Part shown: positions 26,546 through 34,300 of the stretch, piece by piece
How the letters are laid out: the number at the start of each line of letters is the position of its first letter
How positions within the stretch are numbered: position 1 is the first letter of the stretch
NCBI GenBank assembly: GCA_007694905.1
Contig: REEU01000118.1
Location: 1-53,292 of the forward strand
Direction: 5' to 3'
Source: Gammaproteobacteria bacterium
Lineage (GTDB): Bacteria; Pseudomonadota; Gammaproteobacteria; Pseudomonadales; Azotimanducaceae
DNA: 53,292 nucleotides
The notes under the pieces: model-generated
The model's input: only the letters and a program-made list of their open reading frames with translations
What the model was told of the DNA's origin: nothing
The model's database searches: none
Position numbers and translations under genes: made by a program

Positions 26546-27769
26546 TTGGCCGCCTACGAATTCGTCGCACTCGACGGCCAGGGACGGGAACAGCGCGGCA
26601 CCCTGGAGGCAGACAGTTCCAGGCAGATCCGCCAGCAGCTCCGCGACCGGGGCTGGGCGCCACTGAAGGTGGACCCAGCGGGCGACACGCGACGCTCGGG
26701 CCGCAGCGTCAGTCTCAGGCCCCGCCTGCGCCGACGGCTCTCAGCGCTGGATCTGGCCATGATCACGCGTCATCTGGAGACGCTGATCGGCTCCGGGCTG
26801 CCCATCGAGGAGGCCCTGAACGCCGCCGCCCAGCAGGCGGACAAGCCCCGCGTGCGCAGCATCCTGCTGGCGGTTCGCGCCCGCGTCCTGGAGGGCCACG
26901 CGCTGGCGGCCGCCCTGGGCGAATTCCCCCATGCCTTCGATGATCTGTATCGAGCCACGGTGGCGGCGGGGGAGCATGCCGGTCATCTCGAGCAGGTCCT
27001 GAGCAATCTCGCAGACTACACTGAGCGGCGGCAGGAATCGGGACAGAACGTGCAGATGGCGCTGCTCTACCCCGTGATTCTGGTGCTCATCTCATTGCTC
27101 ATCGTCGCCGGCCTGCTGGCCTACGTGGTGCCGGAAATCGTCTCGGTGTATCGGGACACGGATCAGGCTCTGCCGCTGCTCACCCGGTCGCTGATCGCGT
27201 TGTCCGACTTTCTGGTGAGCTGGGGACTGCCGCTGCTGCTGTTGCTCGTGGCCGTCGCTTTCGGCTGCCGGCAGCTGCTGAAGCAACCAGGTCCACGGCT
27301 GCGCTTCCATCGTTTCCTGCTGCACGCACCGCTGGCTCAATCCATCGTCCGTGGCGCCAACGCGAGTCAGTTCGCCAATACTCTGGCCATCCTCAGCGCC
27401 AGCGGCGTGCCGCTGGTCGAGGCGATGCGCATCGCCGGGCCGGTGGTGGACCACCGGGTCATGCGCGAACGCATCGATCGTGCGACGCGCCGGGTGGCGG
27501 AGGGCACCTCGTTACGGGCAGCCCTGGACGAAGTGGGCTACTTTCCACCTTTGATGCTGCACATGGTGGCCAGCGGCGAGGCCAGCGGCAGTCTCGATGC
27601 CATGCTGGCACGGGTGGCACGCCATCTCGAGCGCGATCTGCAGCGATTGGTGACGGTGATCCTGGAACTTTTCAAGCCGCTGATGCTCCTGATCATGGGT
27701 GGCCTTGTGCTGTTGATCGTGCTGGCCATACTGTTGCCCATTCTCAATCTCAACCAATTGATCGCATGA
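26546..27769 (+). CDS. gspF: Type II secretion inner-membrane platform protein GspF
   Basis: A 407-residue polytopic platform protein with two T2SSF repeats. It begins MAAYEFVALDGQGREQRGTL, as family members do, using a TTG start at 26546 five bases after gspE. The first repeat holds ITRHLETLIGSGLPIEEALN and the second FANTLAILSASGVPLVEAMR, each near the usual position. Hydrophobic segments lie after the first repeat (LYPVILVLISLLIVAGLLAY), around residue 225, and at the C-terminus (MLLIMGGLVLLIVLAILLPI). Its stop overlaps an ATG in the gspG frame. Confidence 0.94.
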   Translation: MAAYEFVALDGQGREQRGTLEADSSRQIRQQLRDRGWAPLKVDPAGDTRRSGRSVSLRPRLRRRLSALDLAMITRHLETLIGSGLPIEEALNAAAQQADKPRVRSILLAVRARVLEGHALAAALGEFPHAFDDLYRATVAAGEHAGHLEQVLSNLADYTERRQESGQNVQMALLYPVILVLISLLIVAGLLAYVVPEIVSVYRDTDQALPLLTRSLIALSDFLVSWGLPLLLLLVAVAFGCRQLLKQPGPRLRFHRFLLHAPLAQSIVRGANASQFANTLAILSASGVPLVEAMRIAGPVVDHRVMRERIDRATRRVAEGTSLRAALDEVGYFPPLMLHMVASGEASGSLDAMLARVARHLERDLQRLVTVILELFKPLMLLIMGGLVLLIVLAILLPILNLNQLIA

Positions 27770-27783
27770 CAGCAGGACACAAC

Positions 27784-28212
27784 ATGATCGCCTCAAACCG
27801 ACGCGCCCAAGGCTTCACGCTGATCGAGATCATGGTGGTGATCGTGATCATCGGCATCATCGGCGCGCTCATCGTTCCCAACATCGTCGGCAGACAGGAT
27901 CAGGCCCAGGTCACGGCGGCCAAGAGCGACCTGCGCGCCCTCGGCAATGCCCTGGAAATGTACAAACTGGACAATTCCAACTACCCGAGCACGGAGCAGG
28001 GCCTCGAGGCCCTGGTCCGTCGCCCCGCCGGTTTCCCCGAGCCTCGCAACTGGCAGCCAGGTGGATACGTGCGCAGTCTGCCCACGGATCCATGGGGCAA
28101 TGCCTATCAGTACATCGCCACGGGCGACCGCTTCGAGCTGTTCAGTTACGGCGCGGACGGTCAGCAAGGGGGCGAAGGCCATGCGGCCGAGATCCGCTAC
28201 GAGGATCTGTGA
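27784..28212 (+). CDS. gspG: Major pseudopilin GspG
   Basis: A 142-residue major pseudopilin. The prepilin leader MIASNRRAQG is cut before FTLIEIMVVIVIIGIIGALI, with Glu at +5. The globular part has the GspG pattern: AKSDLRALGNALEMYKLDN, YPSTEQGLEALV and LPTDPWGNAYQY, with acidic residues near the end (GADGQQGGEGHAAEI) that bind calcium in known GspG. I prefer ATG 27784, which has AGGA eight bases upstream; an ATG at 27766 overlapping the gspF stop would lengthen the leader by six residues. The gspH start lies inside its 3' end. Confidence 0.95.
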   Translation: MIASNRRAQGFTLIEIMVVIVIIGIIGALIVPNIVGRQDQAQVTAAKSDLRALGNALEMYKLDNSNYPSTEQGLEALVRRPAGFPEPRNWQPGGYVRSLPTDPWGNAYQYIATGDRFELFSYGADGQQGGEGHAAEIRYEDL

Positions 28213-28738
28213 ATCCAGCGCGAAGCCCATTCCCGCGGCGGGCTTCACGCTGCTGGAACTGCTGGTGGTGTTGTTCGTCATCGCCGTGATGTCCGGTCTC
28301 GCCGTCATGCAACTGGGTTCCCGGGACCGGGATCGGCAACTGGAGACCGAGGCGAGGCGTCTGCAGCACATGCTCGAACTCGCACGCAACGAGGCGGTGC
28401 TGACCGCCACGGAGTGGGGCCTGGAACTGGACGCCGAGTCTTATCGGTTCCTGCGCCTCGATGCGGAAACCCGCCGTTGGGAGCCGCTGGAGACCCGACC
28501 GTGGAGCACGCACCAACTGCCTGCGGGCATCCAAACCCATCTCGCCATCGAGGATCGCAGCCGCGGACCCGATGCTCTCAGCACAGCCGACAGCGGCCCG
28601 AGTCCCGACCTGCTCATCCTGTCCTCCGGTGAACTCACGCCGTTCCGCATCGACCTCACACCCGATTGGGATGCCGGCAGCTGGCAGCTCAGCAGCGACG
28701 GTTTTGGCGACGTCGCGGCGGAGCGCACACCACCATGA
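28181..28738 (+). CDS. gspH: Minor pseudopilin GspH
   Basis: A 185-residue minor pseudopilin. The prepilin site is PAAG before FTLLELLVVLFVIAVMSGLA, with Glu at +5, and LQHMLELARNEAVLTATEWG is the conserved GspH segment after the helix. The ATG at 28181 gives a 21-residue leader and overlaps gspG by 32 nt; GGGGGCGAAGG is just upstream. No other start codon exists between it and the cleavage site. The C-terminal part DLLILSSGELTPFRIDL is the usual beta-rich GspH ending. It overlaps gspI by 4 nt. Confidence 0.88.
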   Translation: MRPRSATRICESSAKPIPAAGFTLLELLVVLFVIAVMSGLAVMQLGSRDRDRQLETEARRLQHMLELARNEAVLTATEWGLELDAESYRFLRLDAETRRWEPLETRPWSTHQLPAGIQTHLAIEDRSRGPDALSTADSGPSPDLLILSSGELTPFRIDLTPDWDAGSWQLSSDGFGDVAAERTPP

Positions 28739-29130
28739 CGTCTGCGCGACGCGAGGGCGGCTTCACGCTGCTGGAGATCCTGGTTGCCTTGGCGATCTTC
28801 GCGGTGATGTCCATCACCGTCTATGGTCGTGTGGGTGACGTACTGATGCAGACCGGCAGTCTGGAGGCGCGGACCTTTGCCACCTGGATTGCCCAGAACA
28901 GCTTGACCCGGCTGCAGCTGGAGTTGCCTCCGGGCGAACTGCCCGCAACCGGTCGCACGGTAGAAAACGTCAGCATGACGAACCGGGACTGGGAACTGGT
29001 GACCGAAATCAGCAACACCGGGGAGCCGGGTTTGCGGCGGGTGGAGATCCGGGTTCATCAGGTGGGCGAGGGCGGTACTCGCGGCGATGACGCCATCGCC
29101 AGCCTGACCGGGTTCGTCGGTCGCTACTGA
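28735..29130 (+). CDS. gspI: Minor pseudopilin GspI
   Basis: A 131-residue minor pseudopilin with a short leader MTSARREGG cleaved before FTLLEILVALAIFAVMSITV. Downstream TFATWIAQNSLTRLQLE (compare the typical AxWIAxNxL of GspI) supports the GspI call. GspI, J and K form the pseudopilus tip complex. The ATG overlaps the gspH stop (ATGA), and gspJ follows immediately. Confidence 0.92.
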   Translation: MTSARREGGFTLLEILVALAIFAVMSITVYGRVGDVLMQTGSLEARTFATWIAQNSLTRLQLELPPGELPATGRTVENVSMTNRDWELVTEISNTGEPGLRRVEIRVHQVGEGGTRGDDAIASLTGFVGRY

Positions 29131-29131
29131 A

Positions 29132-29929
29132 ATGTCATACCATTTCGAGAAAACTCGCTCAAATAACTGTAAAGAAAGCGGTTTTACTTTGATCGAGATT
29201 CTGGTCGCGGTGGCGATCTTCGGCCTCATCGGAGTGGTGTCCGGACAGCTCCTGGTGCGCGTGGTGCAGGCTCAGCAGGCCAGCGAGGAACGGGCTGACC
29301 ACCTTGCCGACCTGCAGCGGGCGATGGCGTTGTTCGAACGCGACGTACTGCAGGCAGCGCCGAGGCCGATCCGGGACGGATTCGGCGACCCGCAACCGGC
29401 GCTGCGGCTCGAAGTTGGCGGCAGCCTCGAATTCACCCGTCACGGCTGGAGCAATCCGCTGGGGCTGGCCCGCAGCGACCTGCAGCGGGTGGCCTGGGAG
29501 CTGGACGCGGAAGGCAACCTGGAACGGCGCTTCTGGAGCGTGCTGGATCGGGCCCAGGATACGTCTCCGCGCAGCCAACGTATTCTCGAGGGGGTGGAGC
29601 GGCTGACCATCCAGCTGCTGGATGCCGATGGCGGCGCCTGGGAAGCCTGGCCCCGCGATGATCGCGCGGCAGGTCTGACGCGACTCCCGGGGGAGGAGGC
29701 CGCAGCGGAAGAAGAGAGTGGGCCGGAGCTGGCGGCGCTGCGGCTGGAGATCGTCGTTCCACCGTTCGGCCGGGTCGAACGCCTGCTTCAGGTACCGCGC
29801 CCGGCACCGTCTCTGGCCAGGCCGGAACCGGGCATCGAGGACGATACGGCCTTGGACATACCCTCGGAACCCGATTCCGACCCTCAGCCAGAGCCGTCCG
29901 ATCCCGGTGGAGCCTCCGACAGTGCTTAG
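29132..29929 (+). CDS. gspJ: Minor pseudopilin GspJ
   Basis: A 265-residue minor pseudopilin. The prepilin leader MSYHFEKTRSNNCKESG precedes FTLIEILVAVAIFGLIGVVS, with Glu at +5. DLQRAMALFERDVLQAAPRP and LEFTRHGWSNP are characteristic GspJ segments. The protein has an unusual acidic and Pro-rich C-terminal tail (about 30 residues, ending DPGGASDSA). The first 70 bases of the gene are conspicuously AT-rich compared with all neighbours. It overlaps gspK by 8 nt. Confidence 0.93.
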   Translation: MSYHFEKTRSNNCKESGFTLIEILVAVAIFGLIGVVSGQLLVRVVQAQQASEERADHLADLQRAMALFERDVLQAAPRPIRDGFGDPQPALRLEVGGSLEFTRHGWSNPLGLARSDLQRVAWELDAEGNLERRFWSVLDRAQDTSPRSQRILEGVERLTIQLLDADGGAWEAWPRDDRAAGLTRLPGEEAAAEEESGPELAALRLEIVVPPFGRVERLLQVPRPAPSLARPEPGIEDDTALDIPSEPDSDPQPEPSDPGGASDSA

Positions 29930-30887
29930 GCAGCGCGGCATAGCCCTGCTTACGGTGCTTCTGGTCGCCGCTCTGGCCAGCGTCATCCTGACCCAACTGC
30001 TCGGGCGGCATCATCTCTCCGTGGCGTATACGCGTCAGGCCCTGCACGCTCAGCAAGCCATGGGCTACGCCCTCGGCGGGGAGGCCTGGGTGCGCCATCT
30101 GTTGTATCTCGATCGCATCGAGGATGATCGCAACCCCCCCGTGGACAGCCTCGAGGACGCCTGGGCGGAACCTCGCGCACCGTTCGAACTCGAGCAGGGC
30201 CGCATGGAGATCCGGGTGCGTGATCTCGAGGGCCTGTTCAATCTCAACAGCATCGAGAACGACCCCGCCGCGCATGAGCGCCTGCGGCGGCTGCTGTCAG
30301 CGCTGGAACTGGAACCCACCCTGGCCGACGTGGTGCTGGACTGGATCGATGCCGACGAGGAGGTCCACGGGCTGGGGGCGGAAGATCCGACCTACCTGCT
30401 GGAGAGCCCCGCCTATCGGACGCCGAATGCTCCCATGGCCAGTGTCACGGAACTGCGGCTGCTGGCGAATTTCGAAGCGGACGATGTGCAACGGCTCGCA
30501 GCGTTCGTGACGGCCCTGCCGCCGGAAGCGGATGTCATCAACATCAACACCGCACCCGCGCCCGTTCTGGCCGCTCTGGCCCCGAACATGGATCCGATCC
30601 AGGCCGGCCGCTATGCTCGCCCACAGACACCCTGGCTCCTGCCCGGCGATCTCATCGGTCAGGAAGCAGGGTTCGCACCCGAGGCGGGAAGCATGACGAC
30701 CCAAAGCCGGCTGTTCGAGGCAAGCATTCTGATCCACCACGGCACCCAGCGGCTACTGCTGCGCTCGGTGATTCACAGGGACAACGAGACCGGCCTGACC
30801 CGGGTCCTGCAACGCCGCCTGGGCGGGCCACTGGAGCCCGAGGGCTTCGACGACGACGAGCGCTGGCCGCTCGAGGAGCGACGATGA
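29922..30887 (+). CDS. gspK: Minor pseudopilin GspK
   Basis: A 321-residue pseudopilin that caps the tip complex. The leader is MLRQRG, with cleavage before IALLTVLLVAALASVIL; Thr at +5 instead of Glu is normal for GspK. Conserved parts are ARDLEG-like VRDLEGLFNLNS, DVVLDWIDADEEVHGLGAED, and VININTAPAPVLAALAP. The GTG at 29922 fits the short leader and overlaps gspJ; a GTG at 29907 would add five residues. It overlaps gspL by 4 nt. Confidence 0.92.
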   Translation: MLRQRGIALLTVLLVAALASVILTQLLGRHHLSVAYTRQALHAQQAMGYALGGEAWVRHLLYLDRIEDDRNPPVDSLEDAWAEPRAPFELEQGRMEIRVRDLEGLFNLNSIENDPAAHERLRRLLSALELEPTLADVVLDWIDADEEVHGLGAEDPTYLLESPAYRTPNAPMASVTELRLLANFEADDVQRLAAFVTALPPEADVININTAPAPVLAALAPNMDPIQAGRYARPQTPWLLPGDLIGQEAGFAPEAGSMTTQSRLFEASILIHHGTQRLLLRSVIHRDNETGLTRVLQRRLGGPLEPEGFDDDERWPLEERR

Positions 30888-32140
30888 GCGACAGGCTGTA
30901 TCTGTTCGCCCCGGCCGAAGTCGACACGCCCTGGCAGTTCTGCCTGCTCAGCGATGAGGTCGAGAGCGTCGAGGGCAGCGGCCTGGAGGCGGCCGCCGCG
31001 GCGCCGATGACGCGGGAGCAGGAACTCGTCGTCACCCTGGTGGTGCCCGGTGAGCATATCCTGCGTACCACAGTGTCGGTGCCGGCTCGAAGCCGGAGGC
31101 AGCTCGAGATGGCGGTGCCGTATCAGGTCGAGGAGTACCTGGCCGAGGATGTGGAACAGCTGCATCTGGCCATCGGCCAGCGCCAGCCGGACGACCGGGT
31201 CCCGGTGGCGGTGATCGCCCCGGATCGGCTGCAGGCCTGGCTGGACGGAGCGATGGCCGCAGGCCTTCAGATCAATCACGCCAGGCTCGATCTGGAGGGA
31301 CTAAAACCCACGGATGCAGACCTTGCCGTATGGGTGGAGGACCGGCGCGCCTGGATCGCGAGCCGCAACGGTGACGCCGTGATCGTCGATCGGATGCTGC
31401 TTGCCCAGGTGCTGTCCACGATGATCGCGGGTCATCCCGGCGATGCAGCGATGACGATGCGCCTCATCACGGCGCCGGATGACGACGCCGTAGACCTGGC
31501 CCAGCTGGACAGTCTGCTCGCCCAGGAACGGCCTGTGACCATCGAACGTGAGCGTGCGGTCGGCACCCGTATGGGCCTGCTGGCAGCCGGATTGGACCGC
31601 AGTCCTGGACTGGAGTTGCTGCAGGGTCGTTTCGCGGTGGCGCGTGACCAGAATCAGGGCTGGATGCGCTGGCGCCTGGTGGCCGGATTGGCGATGGCTG
31701 CGCTGGCGTTGCAACTTGTAGTCGATCTTGGTCGGTCGGTGTGGCTGGAGCAACGCGCGGTGACCTTGCGCGAATCTTCGGTAGAGCTGTTTCGTGAAAT
31801 CCACCCCGAACGCACGCGGGTGGTCGATCCGCGGCGCGAGCTTCAGGCCATCCTCGACGGTGGCGGCGAGGAGGGCGGTGCTGCATTCCTGGAACTGCTG
31901 GGCGCTTCCGCCCAGCGTATCGCGGATCTCGACGATACTCAGATCCAGATTCGCAGCCTGACCTTCAATGCCCAGCGCGGCGATCTGGCCGTGGACATGA
32001 TGGCCTCGGGGATCAACACGGTCGATCGCTTCAAGGCGGACATGGAGGACAACGGTTTTCCGGTTGTGATCGATTCGGCGGTGCAGGAGGCCCAGGCCGT
32101 TCGAGCCCGGCTGCGGATCCGGACCGGAGGCGCATCATGA
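30884..32140 (+). CDS. gspL: Type II secretion assembly protein GspL
   Basis: A 418-residue bitopic protein that links GspE to the inner-membrane platform. The cytoplasmic actin-like domain contains RQLEMAVPYQVEEYLAEDVE, as in GspL and PilM relatives. A single transmembrane helix lies near residues 262-280 (LVAGLAMAALALQLVVDL). The periplasmic part ends in a ferredoxin-like fold (IQIRSLTFNAQRGDLAVDM). It overlaps the gene before it and the gene after it by 4 nt each. Confidence 0.92.
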   Translation: MSDRLYLFAPAEVDTPWQFCLLSDEVESVEGSGLEAAAAAPMTREQELVVTLVVPGEHILRTTVSVPARSRRQLEMAVPYQVEEYLAEDVEQLHLAIGQRQPDDRVPVAVIAPDRLQAWLDGAMAAGLQINHARLDLEGLKPTDADLAVWVEDRRAWIASRNGDAVIVDRMLLAQVLSTMIAGHPGDAAMTMRLITAPDDDAVDLAQLDSLLAQERPVTIERERAVGTRMGLLAAGLDRSPGLELLQGRFAVARDQNQGWMRWRLVAGLAMAALALQLVVDLGRSVWLEQRAVTLRESSVELFREIHPERTRVVDPRRELQAILDGGGEEGGAAFLELLGASAQRIADLDDTQIQIRSLTFNAQRGDLAVDMMASGINTVDRFKADMEDNGFPVVIDSAVQEAQAVRARLRIRTGGAS

Positions 32141-32646
32141 TCCAGACCTTGGCCACGCGCATTCAGGACAGCGGGGCAGGCCGCTGGTACCTCGACCAGA
32201 GCGAGCGGGATCAGCGGCTGCTGCTGTTGCTGGGCATCTTCCTGGTTGCGGTGTTGTTCTGGTTGTTCGTCTGGCTACCGATCCAGGACCGCCTCACGGT
32301 GGCCGAAGCACGGCATGCCCGTGCCCTGGCTGATCAGCAATGGATCATCGAGCATCGCGAGACCCTGCAAGCGCTTGCCAGGACGCAGTCCGGCGCCGGC
32401 CCACGCAGCGGTCAGGCACTGCTCAGCACTGTCGCAGGATCGGCTCGTCGCCACGGCGTGACCCTCAATCGCTTTCAGCCTGAGGGCACAGATGCCCTGG
32501 CTGTTTCGCTGGAAGACGTTCCGTTCGGCGAACTGGTGGTGTGGCTGGAGCGGTTGCAGCGGGAGGATGGCATCCAGATTCGCAGTGCGACCCTGGATGC
32601 CCAGAGTGCGCCGGGACGTGTTCGCGCACGGATCCTGCTGCACTGA
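32137..32646 (+). CDS. gspM: Type II secretion protein GspM
   Basis: A 169-residue bitopic protein, partner of GspL. A short cytoplasmic N-terminus with WYLDQSERDQRLL leads into one transmembrane helix (residues about 27-46), then a coiled segment (LTVAEARHARALADQQWIIE) and a small ferredoxin-like domain (PFGELVVWLERLQREDGIQI). It is the last gene of the cluster; gspN is absent and a convergent metallo-hydrolase gene begins 19 bp later. Confidence 0.9.
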   Translation: MIQTLATRIQDSGAGRWYLDQSERDQRLLLLLGIFLVAVLFWLFVWLPIQDRLTVAEARHARALADQQWIIEHRETLQALARTQSGAGPRSGQALLSTVAGSARRHGVTLNRFQPEGTDALAVSLEDVPFGELVVWLERLQREDGIQIRSATLDAQSAPGRVRARILLH

Positions 32647-32665
32647 CGACAGAGCCCGGCCGCGA

Positions 32666-33589
32666 TCAGCTCCGAATCGAACCCTCCGGCACGACGAGAC
32701 CGCTGGGCCGCAGGGCATTGATGTCGATGCGGGTGCGCTGACCCGCGCCGCGTCCTACATCGATGACAAGCCCTTCCCAGGCACAGACCACCTGGGTGCG
32801 GCCACCCCGGCGCGCAAACCAGTCACGACTCTCGTCGAGTATCTTCGCCACTTCGAGGTCGGTGCGCTCGGGATCATGGTGATAGATGATCAGGCAACCT
32901 ACGTCCGCTTCATGCGCGAGCTCGCGGACTTGGGATACCAGGGAGTGCCCCCAGCCATGCTTCATTGGCATGTCCGACTCGACGTACTGGGCATCATGGA
33001 TGAGCACGTCCGCGCGGTGGCAGAAATCCACCCACTCACCAAAGCTTGTTGCCGGATTCTCGGGTGGATCGAGTTCATTGTCGGTCACGTAGGCGAAGGC
33101 CGCTCCCGCCTCGTCAATGCGATAGGCGTAACCGCCACCCGGGTGATTGAGCGTCTTGCGCCGAAAGCCGAAGTCGTAGCGGTCGAAAAATGCGGGTGGA
33201 TCCTTCATGTAACCAATCGCCGCGGGCAGCGTGCTATAGCTGAGCGGATGGTTATGGCCGTTCATTTGCTCGAGGACGCCAGCAAACTCGGTGTCACCTT
33301 CCGGCAAACTTCGGCAGATGTGAATTTCGCGGTCCGGCTGGTAGATCGGCGTAAAAAAGGGGAATCCCTGGATGTGATCCCAATGGCTGTGGGTCAGCAG
33401 GAGGTGAAGGGGTTTGTCGATGGCAGCCATGTGCTCGCCGAGAGGTCGCAAGCCAGTACCCGCGTCGAAGATGAGCAGCGTGCCATCCGCAAGTTCAACG
33501 AGCACGCAGGACGTGTTGCCGCCAAAGTGGGCAGTCGCTGGCCCGGGGCTGGGCAAGGATCCACGTACGCCGTAGAAGCTGATCCGCAT
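32666..33589 (-). CDS. MBL-fold metallo-hydrolase
   Basis: A 307-residue metallo-beta-lactamase-fold hydrolase. LLLTHSHWDHIQGFPFF supplies the HxHxDH metal motif. GGNTSCVLVELADGTLLIFD is the typical first strands, HDAQYVESDMPMKHGWGHS and IIYHHDPERTD give later metal ligands. The opening MRISFYGVRGSLPSPGPATA is common in a group of bacterial cyclic-nucleotide phosphodiesterase-like or PhnP-like proteins, so a phosphodiester substrate is possible but not shown. The ATG at 33589 gives the conserved start; its ribosome site is weak. Confidence 0.85.
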   Translation of the reverse strand: MRISFYGVRGSLPSPGPATAHFGGNTSCVLVELADGTLLIFDAGTGLRPLGEHMAAIDKPLHLLLTHSHWDHIQGFPFFTPIYQPDREIHICRSLPEGDTEFAGVLEQMNGHNHPLSYSTLPAAIGYMKDPPAFFDRYDFGFRRKTLNHPGGGYAYRIDEAGAAFAYVTDNELDPPENPATSFGEWVDFCHRADVLIHDAQYVESDMPMKHGWGHSLVSQVRELAHEADVGCLIIYHHDPERTDLEVAKILDESRDWFARRGGRTQVVCAWEGLVIDVGRGAGQRTRIDINALRPSGLVVPEGSIRS

Positions 33590-33596
33590 GAATGTG

Positions 33597-33791
33597 TCAG
33601 CCCCGGTGAGCGATCGCGAAGGCCAAAACGGAGCCAAGCGAGCCGGTCACCCGGACCACAAACGGCTTCTGCGCGTCCAGCGCGACCGAGGGAATGTCTC
33701 CGTTTGCAACGACTCCTGCAGTGCAGCTGCACCCGAGTGCCGCACCTGCGAGTGAACTCCAGCTCTGCCAGCAGGAGTGTGCCGGAGCCAT
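33597..33791 (-). CDS. Possible small protein upstream of the metallo-hydrolase
   Basis: A doubtful 64-codon frame beginning MAPAHSCWQSWSSLAGAALG; the frame stays open up to 33839. Its last 40 codons mostly end in G or C, as real genes here do, and a hydrophobic stretch followed by GCSC might be a lipoprotein signal. The stop lies 7 nt before the metallo-hydrolase start. No ribosome site and no recognised domain were found. The 333-bp gap 33590-33922 holds nothing else that I can support. Confidence 0.22.
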   Translation of the reverse strand: MAPAHSCWQSWSSLAGAALGCSCTAGVVANGDIPSVALDAQKPFVVRVTGSLGSVLAFAIAHRG

Positions 33792-33922
33792 CCCGGCCGG
33801 CGCAACTCGGAGCGCCCCATGTTTTGTGGCACGCTGCATACTTCAATGGCGGCCCGCGACCCTTGAACTCCCATCATCACGCGAACTGGAGATCGCAGCG
33901 GGGCGACGCGATTACAAACGCG

Positions 33923-34300
33923 TCAGTGGCAGGGCACGCCGCGGCGAATGCCGCGAATATTCAAGGTGTGGGCGAGTGCAACGAGGATGACGCCGAACAA
34001 AGTCAGGCCATGAGTATGGTCATCATGCTGAGGCAGAAGGTCATATGCCATCAAGCCCAGCCCCAGGGCCCCGAGGATGGGAACCATCCATTGGGCGTGG
34101 CGCCGGAAACCCTGCCACAGTCCGAGAGCCGACAGCGGCACCGCGATCAGGAGCATGGCCCAATGGAAATGCTCCGGACTCAGCCACCCAAGGCTCATGA
34201 GCGGCGCCAGCGTCAGCAACAAGGGCAGACCCAGGCAGTGCACCACGCAGACCGCGGAGACCACGATCGCGCCACCATCGATACGATTCTCAACTGCCAT
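33923..34300 (-). CDS. MerC-like inner-membrane protein
   Basis: A 125-residue protein with about four hydrophobic segments. SAVCVVHCLGLPLLLTL near the N-terminus, with Cys and His-Cys in the first helix, resembles the metal-binding helix of MerC, the mercury transporter; HWAMLLIAVPLSALGLWQGF follows. The C-terminus is His- and Asp-rich around DLLPQHDDHTHG. MerC-like proteins of this kind are frequently chromosomal and need not concern mercury; a Zur box over its promoter points to zinc handling. The ATG at 34300 has AAGTGAG upstream, and an in-frame TTG at 34309 is an alternative. Its start codon overlaps that of the opposing gene. Confidence 0.8.
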   Translation of the reverse strand: MAVENRIDGGAIVVSAVCVVHCLGLPLLLTLAPLMSLGWLSPEHFHWAMLLIAVPLSALGLWQGFRRHAQWMVPILGALGLGLMAYDLLPQHDDHTHGLTLFGVILVALAHTLNIRGIRRGVPCH

